From the NCBI GenBank assembly GCA_902806575.1, contig CADCXD010000006.1:744001-808000 (forward strand): a stretch of DNA of 64,000 bases, given 5' to 3'. Under the pieces are notes generated by a model that was not told the DNA's origin, did no database searches, and saw only the letters and a program-made list of their open reading frames with translations. Shown here in pieces: positions 13,713 to 24,885 of this stretch. Made by a program: the position numbers and the translations under genes. The DNA comes from Jackrogersella multiformis. Taxonomy: Eukaryota; Ascomycota; Sordariomycetes; Xylariales; Hypoxylaceae. Within the stretch, counting starts at the first letter, position 1. Every line of letters starts with the position of its first letter.

Positions 13713-15280
13713 CCGTCCAGGGTCTCGACAAGGAAGGTAGTTATACCAGAGATGGGTCGTGGTTGGCAAACAGGGTTACATTGCCATGTTCTATTGTCTT
13801 CGTTTTTGTTAAATAATATTATTTTTATCGTTGCGTTTTATTCTTCATATAATCTAGTGGGACCTCCTGGTACACGGGCGCGCTATCAGAAATAGGCATG
13901 TCAAGACAGCTAGACCATCCCTACGCCGTGCCTCTGTGTTTTGAGAGTGATGAGGGTTAATATCGGAATCCTGTGCATAGCTCTTCGGTTATTCTGCGTT
14001 AGACACGAGGGGTGCTTGCCTAACTTAATACGTTAAATGAGGGGATTCTCGTGTGAATGACAAGTAACGCATGGCGGAATTACCATAAGGGTTTGTAACT
14101 CGAGACCAATAGTGATATTCTGTGGGAGATATCTTCTAATATGCCATCTTGAAGTGGTTGTCCAATATTCAATTTAAGAGAGTTTAATAATACTTCACCC
14201 CTCGAAGTATCAGTTTTGTGAAAGGGCCTTTCTGGACTGCGGAAATGAAATGAAATTGCTAATCGTTCGCTTCACTCGGAGAAAAAATAGTGGCTTTCAA
14301 AGACGTCTACCAGGGCCGGTCACAGATAGCCTGTCACCACGACGAGTACCTAGGTAACTATGGCGTTGAGTTGCAAACCTTAGGCTGAACTATTTTATTA
14401 TTAAGAGTCTCCGACATTGCTTATGTTCACCAATATACCTAGGTACCTTCTAGTTAGGTTGTTTGAACAGGAAGTTAAGAAGTGGTCAAGATGTATCGGA
14501 AGGAGTGCTAACCTATAAGCATCGGAGCTATAATATACGTACTTACACTAGCTAGGTAGTTATCGAGAACCTCTAACCTGCTTACCTACCTAGGTACCGT
14601 ACCTAATGGAAAATATGACGTTAACAATCCGCATCCTTGTGGATTGTAGTGCTTATAAGTTGCGGCGCTTAATACATGTGCCGCATCGGAGACCTTTTCA
14701 CCCCGGTCTTTAGATCCCGCGCTTTACCGTACCCGCCTCCGGCCCCGCCCCCACGGAGCGGCAGATGGACAGTGTCTTACAGTACGAATTCGCACGTGTT
14801 CTAGACATTTCGTCGCTATCGGCCGCCCTGCCGCCCTACCTACGTCAGCCCGTAAAGAGATCTTGGATAGCGAAACGGTACGAGCTATTACACTAGGCCC
14901 TTTCAATACTGGAAATCCTTTGATTTGATTGGGTCGTTCGTTCACCTTAAATTCCTTGTCATTCGCCCTACCAGTCCAACTTTTTAATAGTAAGTATTCC
15001 GAACCAAAAAGGATTTATCCATGTTTGTTACAATCTTGGCACTCTCGATAAACTCGGGCATCTTCACAATAGGTACCTAGGCACCCTTGCTGCGCTGGTC
15101 ACACCATGATGCCCCCCCGGCCTCCTCTATTTCTTCTATGGGCGGACTAACCTTTTTTTATTCGTCAGGGGCGATCTAACCTATCTAACAAAGCTCTGCT
15201 TTATTTAGTCACTCACGTATAATTTGATCCTCACTATATGAATTGTGAAAGCTAACCACCCACTCATGCTATATGTGACA
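13713..15280. other. Gene-free stretch
   Basis: About 1.5 kb with no convincing coding region. It carries several copies of the CCTAGGTA/ACCTAGGTACC motif, for example around 14350, 14440 and 14583-14596. Short ORFs such as one at 14724-14945 show no family resemblance. Confidence 0.55.
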
Positions 15281-16133
15281 TTAAGGCAGTGGAAACTTCG
15301 ACAACATCTTTACCAATAATATTGGCGTGGATGGCAACATGCTGGCTAGGGTTCTTGTCGGAGCAGAACGGTCACATCCCGGATATCGACACAGCGTTTC
15401 TTTGCCGCCCCTGAGGACGAAAACTATCTTGTCACATAGCTGTGCTATGTAATAACCACCGATGATGGTGATGGCAGCACTCGAGGCGAACATGATGACT
15501 CGCATAGTTATTATAGCCGTGGTCTCACTCTTGGTAAATTCACACCACGTCTCCATTCAGGCAGATGATATCGTCAAAGCAAGCTGAGTCGGCTGGACGG
15601 AACGCACCTACGTAGAACCACGATCGTAGCATCCATACCCAGTGTTGGTCGACTTGGTGATGCTTCACACTCCAATACGCCTTTAGCTGCGCGCCGATAA
15701 GCAGTACGGTTAGTCCTCCTGCTGCGCACTGTGCAGCCGGATCCCCTCCGAAGGTATGACGGATGGTTGGTATAATCCGATCAGGCCAACGACCAGCGAC
15801 ACGCGTCCAATGATTCGATGCACGTTGATCGCTTCGTTCCGTATACGGGGCACGGATTGAATGCACGCTAATAACGCCGCTGGAAGGATCAGACCGATAT
15901 GCGAGATGATGCCGAGACGTGCGGATGGCGAGCCTAGGGTGGGCGCCCTCGCTGGGGATACGACCGCCATCGCGGCAGAATGTGCCATCAAAGTCGATAA
16001 AACGAAGATGGTACGTTGAAAAGGCTGCGAGCGCACCGCCGAAAATAGCCTACGAGACGAGGGGGCGAGGACTAGAGAATTCCAAAGGAGAACCGCACCG
16101 CTGCAGGAGGCTCGCGAGTGTGTCTTGGGTCAT
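15281..16133 (-). pseudogene. Decayed DUF2306-family membrane protein
   Basis: On the minus strand, pieces of one fungal DUF2306-type multi-pass membrane protein follow in the right order but in different frames. An N-terminal piece starts at an ATG at 16133 (MTQDTLASLLQR, then AIFGGALAAFSTYHLRF, then FDGTFC) and is broken by an in-frame TAG. Next come GIISHIGLILPAALLACIQ and INVHRIIGRVSLVVGLIG in a second frame, then TFGGDPAAQC, HQVDQHWVWMLRSWFY in a third, and ITMRVIMFASSAAITIIGGYY after a possible intron. At least one nonsense codon and two frame changes cannot be explained by introns, because the joins leave no room for one. The C-terminal helices are missing. Family assignment is from recalled consensus and not from a search. 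Confidence 0.65.
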
Positions 16134-16548
16134 GATGGGCGGTGGTATTGTTAAGATGTGAGGAACTCAGAGAAGCATCGGGGTGACACTTTAAACGCTT
16201 TTCTTCTATTTGATTATCAAGGCAAGTAACTAGTTACATCTACTATCCTCGTGGAATGTTATGCCATGTGCAGCTCCAGGATATCATGGATGTTAACGTG
16301 TACCTAGCCTTACCAAAACTGAGAACACCTCGCCTCGTTGCTTTACTACCGATACCCTCATATTATGATGCGCCAGGGTCGCAGCAACTCGTCGCTTCTT
16401 ATCGTCGTCCGACAGTATTTCTGAGGAGACCGCTATATACTCGATGCCATTTTTCACCATGATCCAGCTAAGTTGTAGCTTTTGCTCTTACTTTCTTCTG
16501 GTCAATGACCTTCGCCACATAGCCACGCCATCCAATCCAAGTTGAAGC

Positions 16549-17112
16549 TTGCTTATTAACAAAAAAAAGCCTCCCACGCCATCACACGAAGCTACGATAT
16601 CCAGCCTTGACTACTCGTCAATCCCCCCTTATCGACTAGCCCAATTCTTAGAAGGTCCTGGACTGACGCCCCCAGATGAAGTGACTCCAAATTTCAAGAA
16701 CCCCGAAAACCACAATATCCCAGCTCTTTCCGTCTGTGTGTTCGCCATTGCAGTATCGACAGCAGTTCTTTTGGGTCGTTTCTATGTGCGGCTTTTCCTT
16801 GTGAGGCAAGCTCACATTGTGGATTGTAAGCATCTCACGTTAGCTTCGACTATCGGCTTTGCCAGCTGACTCAACCTTAGTGCTGGCACTCTTTTTATAT
16901 GTACGGAATAGGTAACGCGAATCCCCTCATGAGTAGTTGACCATCCAACATGTCATTTACCAGCTAGGTACCTAATGAGGCACCCACCTACATAACTTAG
17001 TGCTTCTTTCTACGATAACCATAGGATCTCTTCGTGGATTGGCTTCTGGTCCTGGCCTCTTCGTCCATCAATGGAATCTCTAAGTGAAAAGCATCAAGAT
17101 ATTTCTTTACGT
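16549..17112 (+). pseudogene. Rhodopsin-family gene remnant
   Basis: The open frame at about 16590-16827 encodes a typical N-terminus of PTH11/rhodopsin-domain proteins: IPPYRLAQFLEGPGL, then PPDEVTPNF, a hydrophobic helix, and RFYVRLFLVRQAHIVD followed by a GTAAGC donor. No ATG precedes this in frame. About 200 bp on, SGPGLFVHQWNL matches the conserved GxFVHQWD segment before helix 3, but a TAA stop follows at once. The remaining helices are not found before the inverted-repeat element at 17424. A lost start, an internal stop and a missing C-terminus argue for a dead gene. Confidence 0.55.
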
Positions 17113-17423
17113 GAGTCTCCGCCTAAGGCCTTACTGGTCCAAATCCCCTCGAGCTCATGTTTAAATAGACGGTCTTTATCGGCGGGTCGGCAGTTGCATG
17201 GGACAAATCCGACGCTACTCTCTATCATTTCTCATTAACACCTCGTAAGTATCAAACCATATCCGAGCTACCTCTGGCAGCTGCCTATGAAGAAATGTGA
17301 CTAGTAGGCGAATTCATTTAAGCTTATCTACTTTATAATGCATTTTCAATTGTTTTAATGCCCGAGTTTATTGAGGGTTATTATGTCGACATGGTTTTTT
17401 TCGACGGCTAGCCATATGCATTA

Positions 17424-18243
17424 TTTCCGCCAAACCATGTAAATATCACTGTATAAATGCACAGTAAATACTGTTTTTTTCAGGGGCTCCCTGTAAATAC
17501 AGGGAGTATAGCGCTCTACATTGCTATAACTATAGCGCTCTACATTGCTATAACTATAGCGCTCTACATTGCTATAACTATAGCGCTCTATAGCACATGC
17601 CTCCCTATAAGCAATTCATCTAATTAAAACGTAAACTTATTACTGCTAGCTTCTTAAATCTCAACGCATACCTTTACAACTTAACCCTTAACAGTTAAAC
17701 AACAGCTAAACAACCAGACCTTAAATTATACGTACTACATAATGAATCATGGACTTTATTAATTAGCTTCTTAATATTAATCGTACTTATACTAACTGAA
17801 CAATATCTCAACCGTTGCTTAGTGGTTGTTTAATAACGGTTAAATAACGGTTGAAGTGTTGTTTAACTGTTACTTAACTGTAGTTAAAGGGTATCACTTA
17901 CTACCCTTATAAGATACTTAAATATAGGATGCACTGAATATAATATATATTATTAAATCCAGTTTCTTCAAGGCTATTTATTCATACCAGTTACACTTTA
18001 ACCTATATTATATTATAAAAGTTATTCAAGTTTAAAGTCAGCTGGCAGTGGCGGGGGAGGGGCTTCACGTGACACCATAACTTTTCTATAAGGAGCCATG
18101 CGTTATGAAGCCCTATAAATATAGCGCTTTATAGTGCTATACGCCCTGTATTTACAGGGAGCCCCTGGAAAACACAGTACTTACCTGGTATATACTGTGC
18201 ATTTTATCCAGTGATGTTTATTTGGTTTGCGGTTTGGCGAAAA
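17424..18243. mobile_element. 820 bp terminal-inverted-repeat element flanked by TA
   Basis: The two ends are imperfect inverted repeats of about 90 bp. The left end reads TTTCCGCCAAACC and the right end, reverse-complemented, TTTTCGCCAAACC. Both continue through ATCACTG, ATGCACAGTA and CAGGGGCTCCCTGTAAATACAGGG. A TA dinucleotide flanks each side (17422-17423 and 18244-18245), as expected for a Tc1/mariner-type target duplication. The interior has no ORF and contains a 24 bp tandem repeat. It is best read as a non-autonomous, MITE-like DNA transposon inserted next to a rhodopsin-gene remnant. Confidence 0.8.
17507..17590. repeat. 24 bp tandem repeat inside the TIR element
   Basis: The unit TATAGCGCTCTACATTGCTA + TAAC occurs three times in exact tandem (17507-17530, 17531-17554, 17555-17578), followed by a partial copy. 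A related TATAGCGCTTTATAGTGCTAT lies inverted near the right end at about 18120. Confidence 0.9.
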
Positions 18244-20507
18244 TAACGTTACGGCCAGGGAGGCGACCTGTCCGCGCGGCACAAAAGCCCGAGTTTAGCC
18301 GTACAAAAATTTAATCTCGAAAAGCTTCGCGTTCGAACCCTCGGCTTTACATATAACCCCTTTTTTTGAACACCCGTTACACCCGTACATCCCGTACATC
18401 CCGTATACCACTCCTGTACACACCCGTAATTTACGAGCCGTCAAAAGCCAGCTCTCTCGCACGAACCACCTTGAAGCCCTTAAATTTCATAATCTAATTA
18501 GGTATCGACCGTCGCTTTTCGCGCTAACCCTTAATAAGGTAGCCCCATTAGCATTTGATTGGTTTATTTACCTTAGATGGCCCACTTATTCTGTGATTGC
18601 GACGAATTAAAAGTCTCCGATAAAGTCTTATAAGGAATTTCCTAATCAGGCATACGGGGGAAAAAACCATGTCGACACAATAACCCTCGATAGACTCGGG
18701 CATATCGCGATTCCCTTAAATCGAAGCGTAACATTATCTCGACCGCGGGTACACGAGAGGAGCCACCCCTATGTCGTGCAGAAGAGTGAATCCTAATGTA
18801 CCTACCGAGGTAGGTAGGGTATGCATGGGGTAGAATGGATAACAGCTCCACTTGGGAAAGGAGAGCGAGTGCTTCGCCCCTTTCTGTGCCGCAACCCGCT
18901 CAGCCTATTAAAGGGGCAGTCTAATATCCGAAAGAGTCAGTAAGCACCACCACCACCACCACACATATATACTCGTGCTTTGCAAGACACAAAATCGCAT
19001 CGGCTATGTAATTGAGGACAGGTTTAATAGGAAAAACTGTATATAATATGCGAGGTCAGAAATTAGCAAAACCGTCCGCTAAAAATAGCATCACCAAGCT
19101 ACCTAATAACCCCAGATCAACGATGCTGGGGAGGAGATACTACATTTACCTAATTTCAGACCAAAGACTACCTAGGTAGGTCCCTATTTCCGAAGGTTTG
19201 GTTTCCCCAGAAAATGTAAGACACCTGCATACCTACATGCTACCTACTGTACCTAGGTACCTACCGTACACCTCAATCCTAATGGCATGATCTCGACCAA
19301 GCTCACAACATACTCGGACCGATGCTTTAATCCGCCATTCCGCCATTCCCACACATGCTGACAGCTTGTTCTATTTCTCTAACTACATTTTGCATCCACG
19401 AGCCTGGTTGACCGGATATAGCAGAAGTTGTTGCTTAGATCACGATATCCGTGATGGTTTTCTACGCTTTGATTTGACGTGGAACAGATCCCCTATGCAG
19501 CAAGATGCGCCCATCACGGATTCTTCGAAGCGATGAGCTTCTCGTTGGCAAATACAACCAGTAAGTTGGGATGATCAAATCGTAAGTTCCAATGCCATAT
19601 ATTCCGCTGCATATGGGCTGTTCGTTCTTAATCACAATCTGACTTCCTAAGTTAGCTTAATAAGGACACACATCTTGGTAATTCGGGATGACTTATCCAC
19701 GTCAAGTCTTCCGGAGCTTCTCGGCATACCTAATTTTCCTCATATTCCTAGGTTGCGTCTAACCACAGAGAGGGATAATCACATACGGAATTAGCTCGAA
19801 CCGATAGAACGTCCTTGCCGGCATTACGAACGATGCTGTTTTTAACATCTGGCGCTGATTCCGTAGGCAGGTTCTATACTGGGCAACTCCATTTCATGCT
19901 GCTTATTAAGCCGCGGACTGGGCCTTTAGGCGGTATGTAAACGCCAGCAGGGAAACATTTTAATTCTAAGGAGTCATAACAGTTGAGCTAGAATAGCGAA
20001 TATCTTAATAGTAAAGCTGAAAAAGCCGAGTCTGATCATAGTTAAGGCATAGTCGCGTACATCGTGTCTAATAATTAAAACGGACTATTACTTTAACTTA
20101 CCTACCAGGTAGGTAGGTACCTTTGTGGATTTTCGTGCATTACCTACTTACCGAGGTACATACGCAATCGGCAGCCTACAGTGTTATTTCGACATATCAC
20201 TATGCGATGGTCTAGAGCTGTTGTGTAACAGAAGGTTGATTTCCGAGTTTGGCATCAATTGTGCGGTGTAGTTCATAGTGTCCTGCAGGATTGCTTTTTT
20301 ATAGGAGGGGGTGGTGAGACACTAGATGGCTACAAGTTTGAGACCCGAGAAAGCTCGGAACCCTCGGACGTATGAACCGTTCTACTTATCTACTAATTCT
20401 TCGATGGACTCATATTTAACCTTTCTAAATTACACTTCTCTTATGCATATGTTTTCAAACTTCAAGTGCCTGGCGAAGCTCATATAAGCATTCTATCGAA
20501 TAGAAAT
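18244..20507. other. Gene-free stretch
   Basis: There are 2.2 kb without a credible ORF. It holds a short CAC microsatellite near 18947-18962, a CTACCTAGGTAGG motif at 19169-19181 and a related one at about 20100-20120. The last 150 bp are the likely promoter and leader of the O-methyltransferase gene. Confidence 0.5.
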
Positions 20508-22103
20508 ATGGCCTCACCATCAGTTGATGCCGCAGCTCTGGCAGAAAAGCTGGAAACATTGATCGACAATATCCGCAGCGACTCTGCGTTGTTAAGCGAA
20601 GATGACCGCTATAGACTTGGTGAAGCAGCTAGAAAACTAAGCGTGGCCCTAGAGTCACCGGGCGATACTGTTCATAGGATTCTCTGGGGAGTAAGTAGAT
20701 TTACTCATGGCGGTTTGCTGCTGTGGTTTACCTTAATCAAAGCATTACATACTGACAAGAGACTAAGCCGTTACAACTTCCAATGGCTTGTATTGGCATT
20801 GAGACAAGACTATTCGAGATTTTGTCCGAAACCAATGGTGTTGCTACCAACGCAGAACTAGCCGAGAAAACTAACGTTGACTCCGTTTTGTTAAGTGAGT
20901 TCTATCTAAACTTTTCTAAATTTTCCAATCAATTTCTCTTACCTGAAGTAGAGCGACTATTGCGGTATTACCAGTCCTTTGGATTTGTCTCCCAACCGAA
21001 CGACGACGCTTACAGTGCCAACAATGTGACAAAAGCCTTGACGACTCTCGGTGCTCGCAATGCAGCACCCCTTTTGTGAGTAACTACTTACACCTAGAGT
21101 ACCTATGCAGATACAGCAACTGAACACTGGATTAATATGATCGGTAGCTTGGAAACAATGATACCGGTATTCAATGCTCTTCCGCAGTTCCTACGTGAGA
21201 CCAGTTACACCAAAATTGGCGACATGAACCACTGTGTCTTCAACCTCGCGCATTCCACCAACGAGACCTCTTGGGAGTGGTTGCAGAAAACCCCCCTACA
21301 TATGGGGCGCTTCCTTACCTGGATGCAGTGCTTCCGATATGACCTCCCTACATTTTTTGATGTAGTAGATATCAAGGAAGAGATAGGGCAGGGTTCGATC
21401 GATTCAACACCCCTATTTGTGGATGTTGGTGGAGCTATGGGTTCCCAATCCATTGCTCTGAGACGAAGATATCCCGGGCTGCTTGGTCGAGTCATTGTTC
21501 AAGATCAACCAGATGTCATCCAACGGGTAAGCACATCGAATTTCTTTATATTTTTGCGGTAGCTCTGATGGTCCCCTTTGCAATTCTCTTGGGAATCCTT
21601 GATAAAGTACAACTAGTAGGACTAAGTTTATTTCATATGTGTATAGATCAAGACAAACCCGCTGCCTGATTTCGAGGGTATCGAAGCACAACCATACGAC
21701 ATATTCACGCCACAGCCGGTTAAAGGTAAGCCCCCTTGACTACAGTACCTATAGATCAGGGCAGACACTGATATGTCGGGATATTATAGGTGCTCGTGCG
21801 TATTACTTGCGTAACATCCTCCATAATTGGCCCAACGACAAATGTGTCGAAATCCTTCAGAATATCAAAGTTGGCATGACGAAAGAATCCAAACTTTTCA
21901 TCGATGAAATATTACTCCCAGAACGTGAGACACAATGGAGGGCTGCCCAGTTAGATATGACAATGCTCTGTAACCATGGTGCAATGGAAAAATCGTACAC
22001 TGACTGGGTAACACTTCTTGATGAGGCAGGGTTGAAGATCTTGAAGGTATGGGAGTATACTAAGCAACTCAATGAATCGGTGATTATGGCTGTCCTTAAA
22101 TAG
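20508..22103 (+). CDS. SAM-dependent O-methyltransferase (Methyltransf_2 type)
   Basis: Six exons join in frame: 20508-20690, 20768-20894, 20949-21075, 21148-21526, 21647-21725 and 21790-22103, giving 402 residues. The ATG at 20508 (MASPSVDAAALAEKL) fits the family start better than one at 20466. The architecture is that of fungal caffeate-type O-methyltransferases: an N-terminal dimerisation/winged-helix part (RLFEIL, ERLLRYYQSFGF, NNVTKAL), the SAM-binding LFVDVGGAMGSQ motif, and the YYLRNILHNWPND segment carrying the catalytic histidine, then FIDEILLPE. Such enzymes usually methylate phenolic hydroxyls in secondary metabolism. No polyketide synthase or P450 lies nearby, so this is not visibly part of a cluster. 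Exon 4 was placed at 21148 by family alignment and phase; the other joins are firm. Confidence 0.87.
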
Positions 22104-22335
22104 TCGACAGGAAATATTTGGACACTGTTACTTCATTTTTATGAGGGTGGCAGGGGGCGTCAGGGCCTCATAGTTAACCAGTCAGTAACTAGGTTAATCT
22201 AGCTTGATATTAATGCTTTAGTTTTGTCAAGTCTTTACTTGATTCCAAATCTTTAGTCAATCGCCTAAACTATTCGTACTTAAGACCCCTCGATGTGAAT
22301 AGTATTTTTCTTTTCAATATCTAACAGCACATAAA

Positions 22336-22491
22336 GTTTGTTGAAATAGACTCAGGTTATGAGTGTCATTTTTTGTTTTATTGAAGATTAGATAAGTTAT
22401 TACTAGGAGCAGGTAGAGGTCCGTAGATGTACATATATAATTTACCCCCTTAAATACAGATCGTAAATCTCTAGCCACCTGAAATTCCAAC
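22336..22491 (+). repeat. Dispersed repeat, copy A
   Basis: About 155 bp shares long blocks with 23734-23878 in the same orientation, including CAGGTTATGAGTGTCATT, ACATATATA, CCTTA...AATACAG, and CAGCCACCT/TAGCCACCT. Spacing is preserved and the rest diverged, suggesting an old repeat family. Confidence 0.75.
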
Positions 22492-22858
22492 AATGGCCAC
22501 GATATTGGAGATAAAGTAATAGGTACTTATTGTGCAACTGTGGTTTATCCTACTGAGCTACAAAATATGTTACACCCAAGAGATTTGAGTAAGTACCTAT
22601 CCTATACGTATTTCAAGATGTGACCCACTGATGTAACCTTACTCCAAGAACCCATGATACCAAGTTAACCACTGCGTTGAATATTACAACAATTTGAATT
22701 GCATGTACGAGGCCTTGCAGGCTTCTTAGTAACACGAGATGAGTTCATGCTAAGCAGTTAGAAATAATTATGAACTCCATACCGGGTTTAAAACAAACCT
22801 TACCTTGGTGAGCCTTCTAGGTATTGATATTGAGTAATTATCGTTCCTGACCTTTGCA

Positions 22859-23056
22859 TTATGTTAGCCGTAATGAAGGGCAACCTAGTCGAACGGGAAA
22901 GTTCACCTTGATCTTGTAATCCAGGTTAGGAAAATTGGCTTGCAATACCTTCATAAGGTTCTCTGGGTTGATAAGGTATCCGGGAATTTTGTATTTTGTC
23001 ATTTGACCGGCCTGTCCAGCTTCATCCTTTTTCGGGGTATGGGCGTTGTTCGACAT
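22859..23056 (-). CDS. Small hypothetical protein
   Basis: An uninterrupted 65-residue frame starts at the ATG at 23056 (MSNNAHTPKKDEAGQ), continues through YKIPGYLINPENLMKVLQANFPNLDY, and ends in VRLGCPSLRLT. The composition is protein-like, with a possible helix, no signal peptide and no membrane segment. I do not recognise a family. It sits between the two copies of a diverged repeat. A splice after DYKIK could replace the odd C-terminus. It may be a real small gene, a fragment, or chance. Confidence 0.35.
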   Translation of the reverse strand: MSNNAHTPKKDEAGQAGQMTKYKIPGYLINPENLMKVLQANFPNLDYKIKVNFPVRLGCPSLRLT

Positions 23057-23733
23057 GGTGATGGGGTTCGATTTTAAGAAAAGCTCGATTGTGAAAAGTG
23101 GCTGATTATTAAGAGCAAATAGAAAAGATTTCGTCCAAATCACGTGGATTTAGTTTCAACGACCTTATTTTTATTGTAAATTTTGGTATTTGGTGCTTGT
23201 AAAGATCCTTATATACCGATTTTGCTAGGAACCTCTAGCTTTGAAACCATGTAAGAATTTATGGATTCTTCCAAAGTTACCTACCTTACTATGGCTAAGA
23301 CACAATAATTACACCAGCTGATACACAATATTTTATCGACAGGCAAAATAAACGCCTCTATCAGCGAATGTCAAGTATCCATGTGTCACCTCCTCGTTCA
23401 TTCAAGTTATCTTTAACCACAATGAAATTAAGGCTAATTTAATACTTGAATCATTGGATTTTATACATTTTTCCGCAAGTAGGGCGCCTACATGTGGTTT
23501 ATGATTTTGCCTTTCCTTTCCTTAGGCCTCTCCTAGGCGACCTTGACAATATATGAGGCGATGATAATGTTTGGTGCCAAGTCATATAATAAATGTCTAA
23601 ATAGATGCAAATATTAATGTTGTGTAACACACCATGCGTCCGGTTTCGGTAGGTTACCTAGGTAGGTGTTTAATATCTGACTACCTCTTAATATGCCAAG
23701 ACCGAATGGTGATCTACGATTCGGTAATATCAA

Positions 23734-23878
23734 ACTTGTTATAATAGACGCAGGTTATGAGTGTCATTCTTATTATATCAAAGGTTAAGTTGTCTAGAGC
23801 TAGTACAAGTCCGTAAGTATACATATATACCTCCTTAAAATACAGGGCGTAGATCTTCCAGCCACCTACTATTCCAAT
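23734..23878 (+). repeat. Dispersed repeat, copy B
   Basis: This is the second copy of the repeat at 22336-22491, in direct orientation about 1.4 kb downstream. The shared core CAGGTTATGAGTGTCATT is identical; the outer parts carry substitutions and small indels. Confidence 0.75.
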
Positions 23879-24885
23879 AAACTATATAGTTGCGCATATA
23901 TAAATAATGCGTGCGTAGGCTTCTTTCCTACCTAGTTAATAGCTTTGAAAGAGTTTAATCCTGCGTAGTTACTCCTCAATATATTTCACAAGAGGGCCTT
24001 AAGAATCGAATGCGTCGATTCCTCAACTCAGCTTGCTCGTGGAACGGGTATAGCACTTTGGGAAACATGGCGCACCATCTTTTAGAATGTTTTTGCAACC
24101 TGATGTAGTAATGAACATATTATCGGCTAAAGTGGTAGGAAACCCTCCCATATACGTTTACATGGTGTGTAGCACAACTCCTTCAGCCATTGCCTTCTCC
24201 ATCGATTTAAATCTATCAATACTTCTAAGGTACTTACTAGGTAGGTATGTAAGATGAGTGTTGGTATTATGATTTCAATGTCGAAAAAAAATTAGAAAAG
24301 CTAATCGATTCCCAAAGGTCCATCTCGAATCACGGGCAAACGTTTCACCTCAGGTCGGGATACCAAGACTTATTCGGCTTCGGATTCTTCCTTCTCAAAT
24401 CTCACTAGGACTCACGGCAAGGATTAGTTAAGGTGATATTGAGTCGTGAGGCTGTGGGCTGTGAAGCTAAACACCACCATTGCTATGCCTCTATGCATAG
24501 TATACCGGCCGCGCACTGCTGCCTGGGTTGCCTTGTCTTTGCCTACGTAGAAAAATAAGATTCATCGGCTGCCTCTCTTATGAATCTATCTGTACATGAT
24601 TTGCATATAAATATCTCCATCTACCTATTACGATTTTCAAATCTCTGAATCGTGATTATTTTAACCCTCGATAAAGAATCATATCCCCTGTACCACTTCT
24701 CTTGGTGCCAATAGTATACACAACTATATACTACATTTTATCTACACTTGTAGTTGCTATATTCAATTGCCATTATTACTGCGAAGGCTTAATCTACATT
24801 GTCGAAGGTACGTGAGACACTCTATACCTACATAGGTACATTGCTCAGCTATGCGAGTTCTAATACCAAACACATCGCTATCTAG
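23879..24885. other. Gene-free stretch upstream of the kinase gene
   Basis: About 1 kb with no coding signal. It is A+T-rich, with ACTAGGTAGGTATG near 24236-24250. It probably includes the promoter and leader of the kinase gene at 24886. Confidence 0.5.

Noticed and set aside
18283..18348. tRNA-like segment with GTTCGAACC and pairing AAAGCC/GGCTTT ends
   Set aside because: The T stem pairs poorly, no proper D arm or anticodon arm forms, and the length is short. At best it is a worn tRNA or SINE relic.
20508..22103. Secondary-metabolite cluster around the O-methyltransferase
   Set aside because: No polyketide synthase, peptide synthetase, terpene cyclase, P450 or cluster transcription factor is found within the window.
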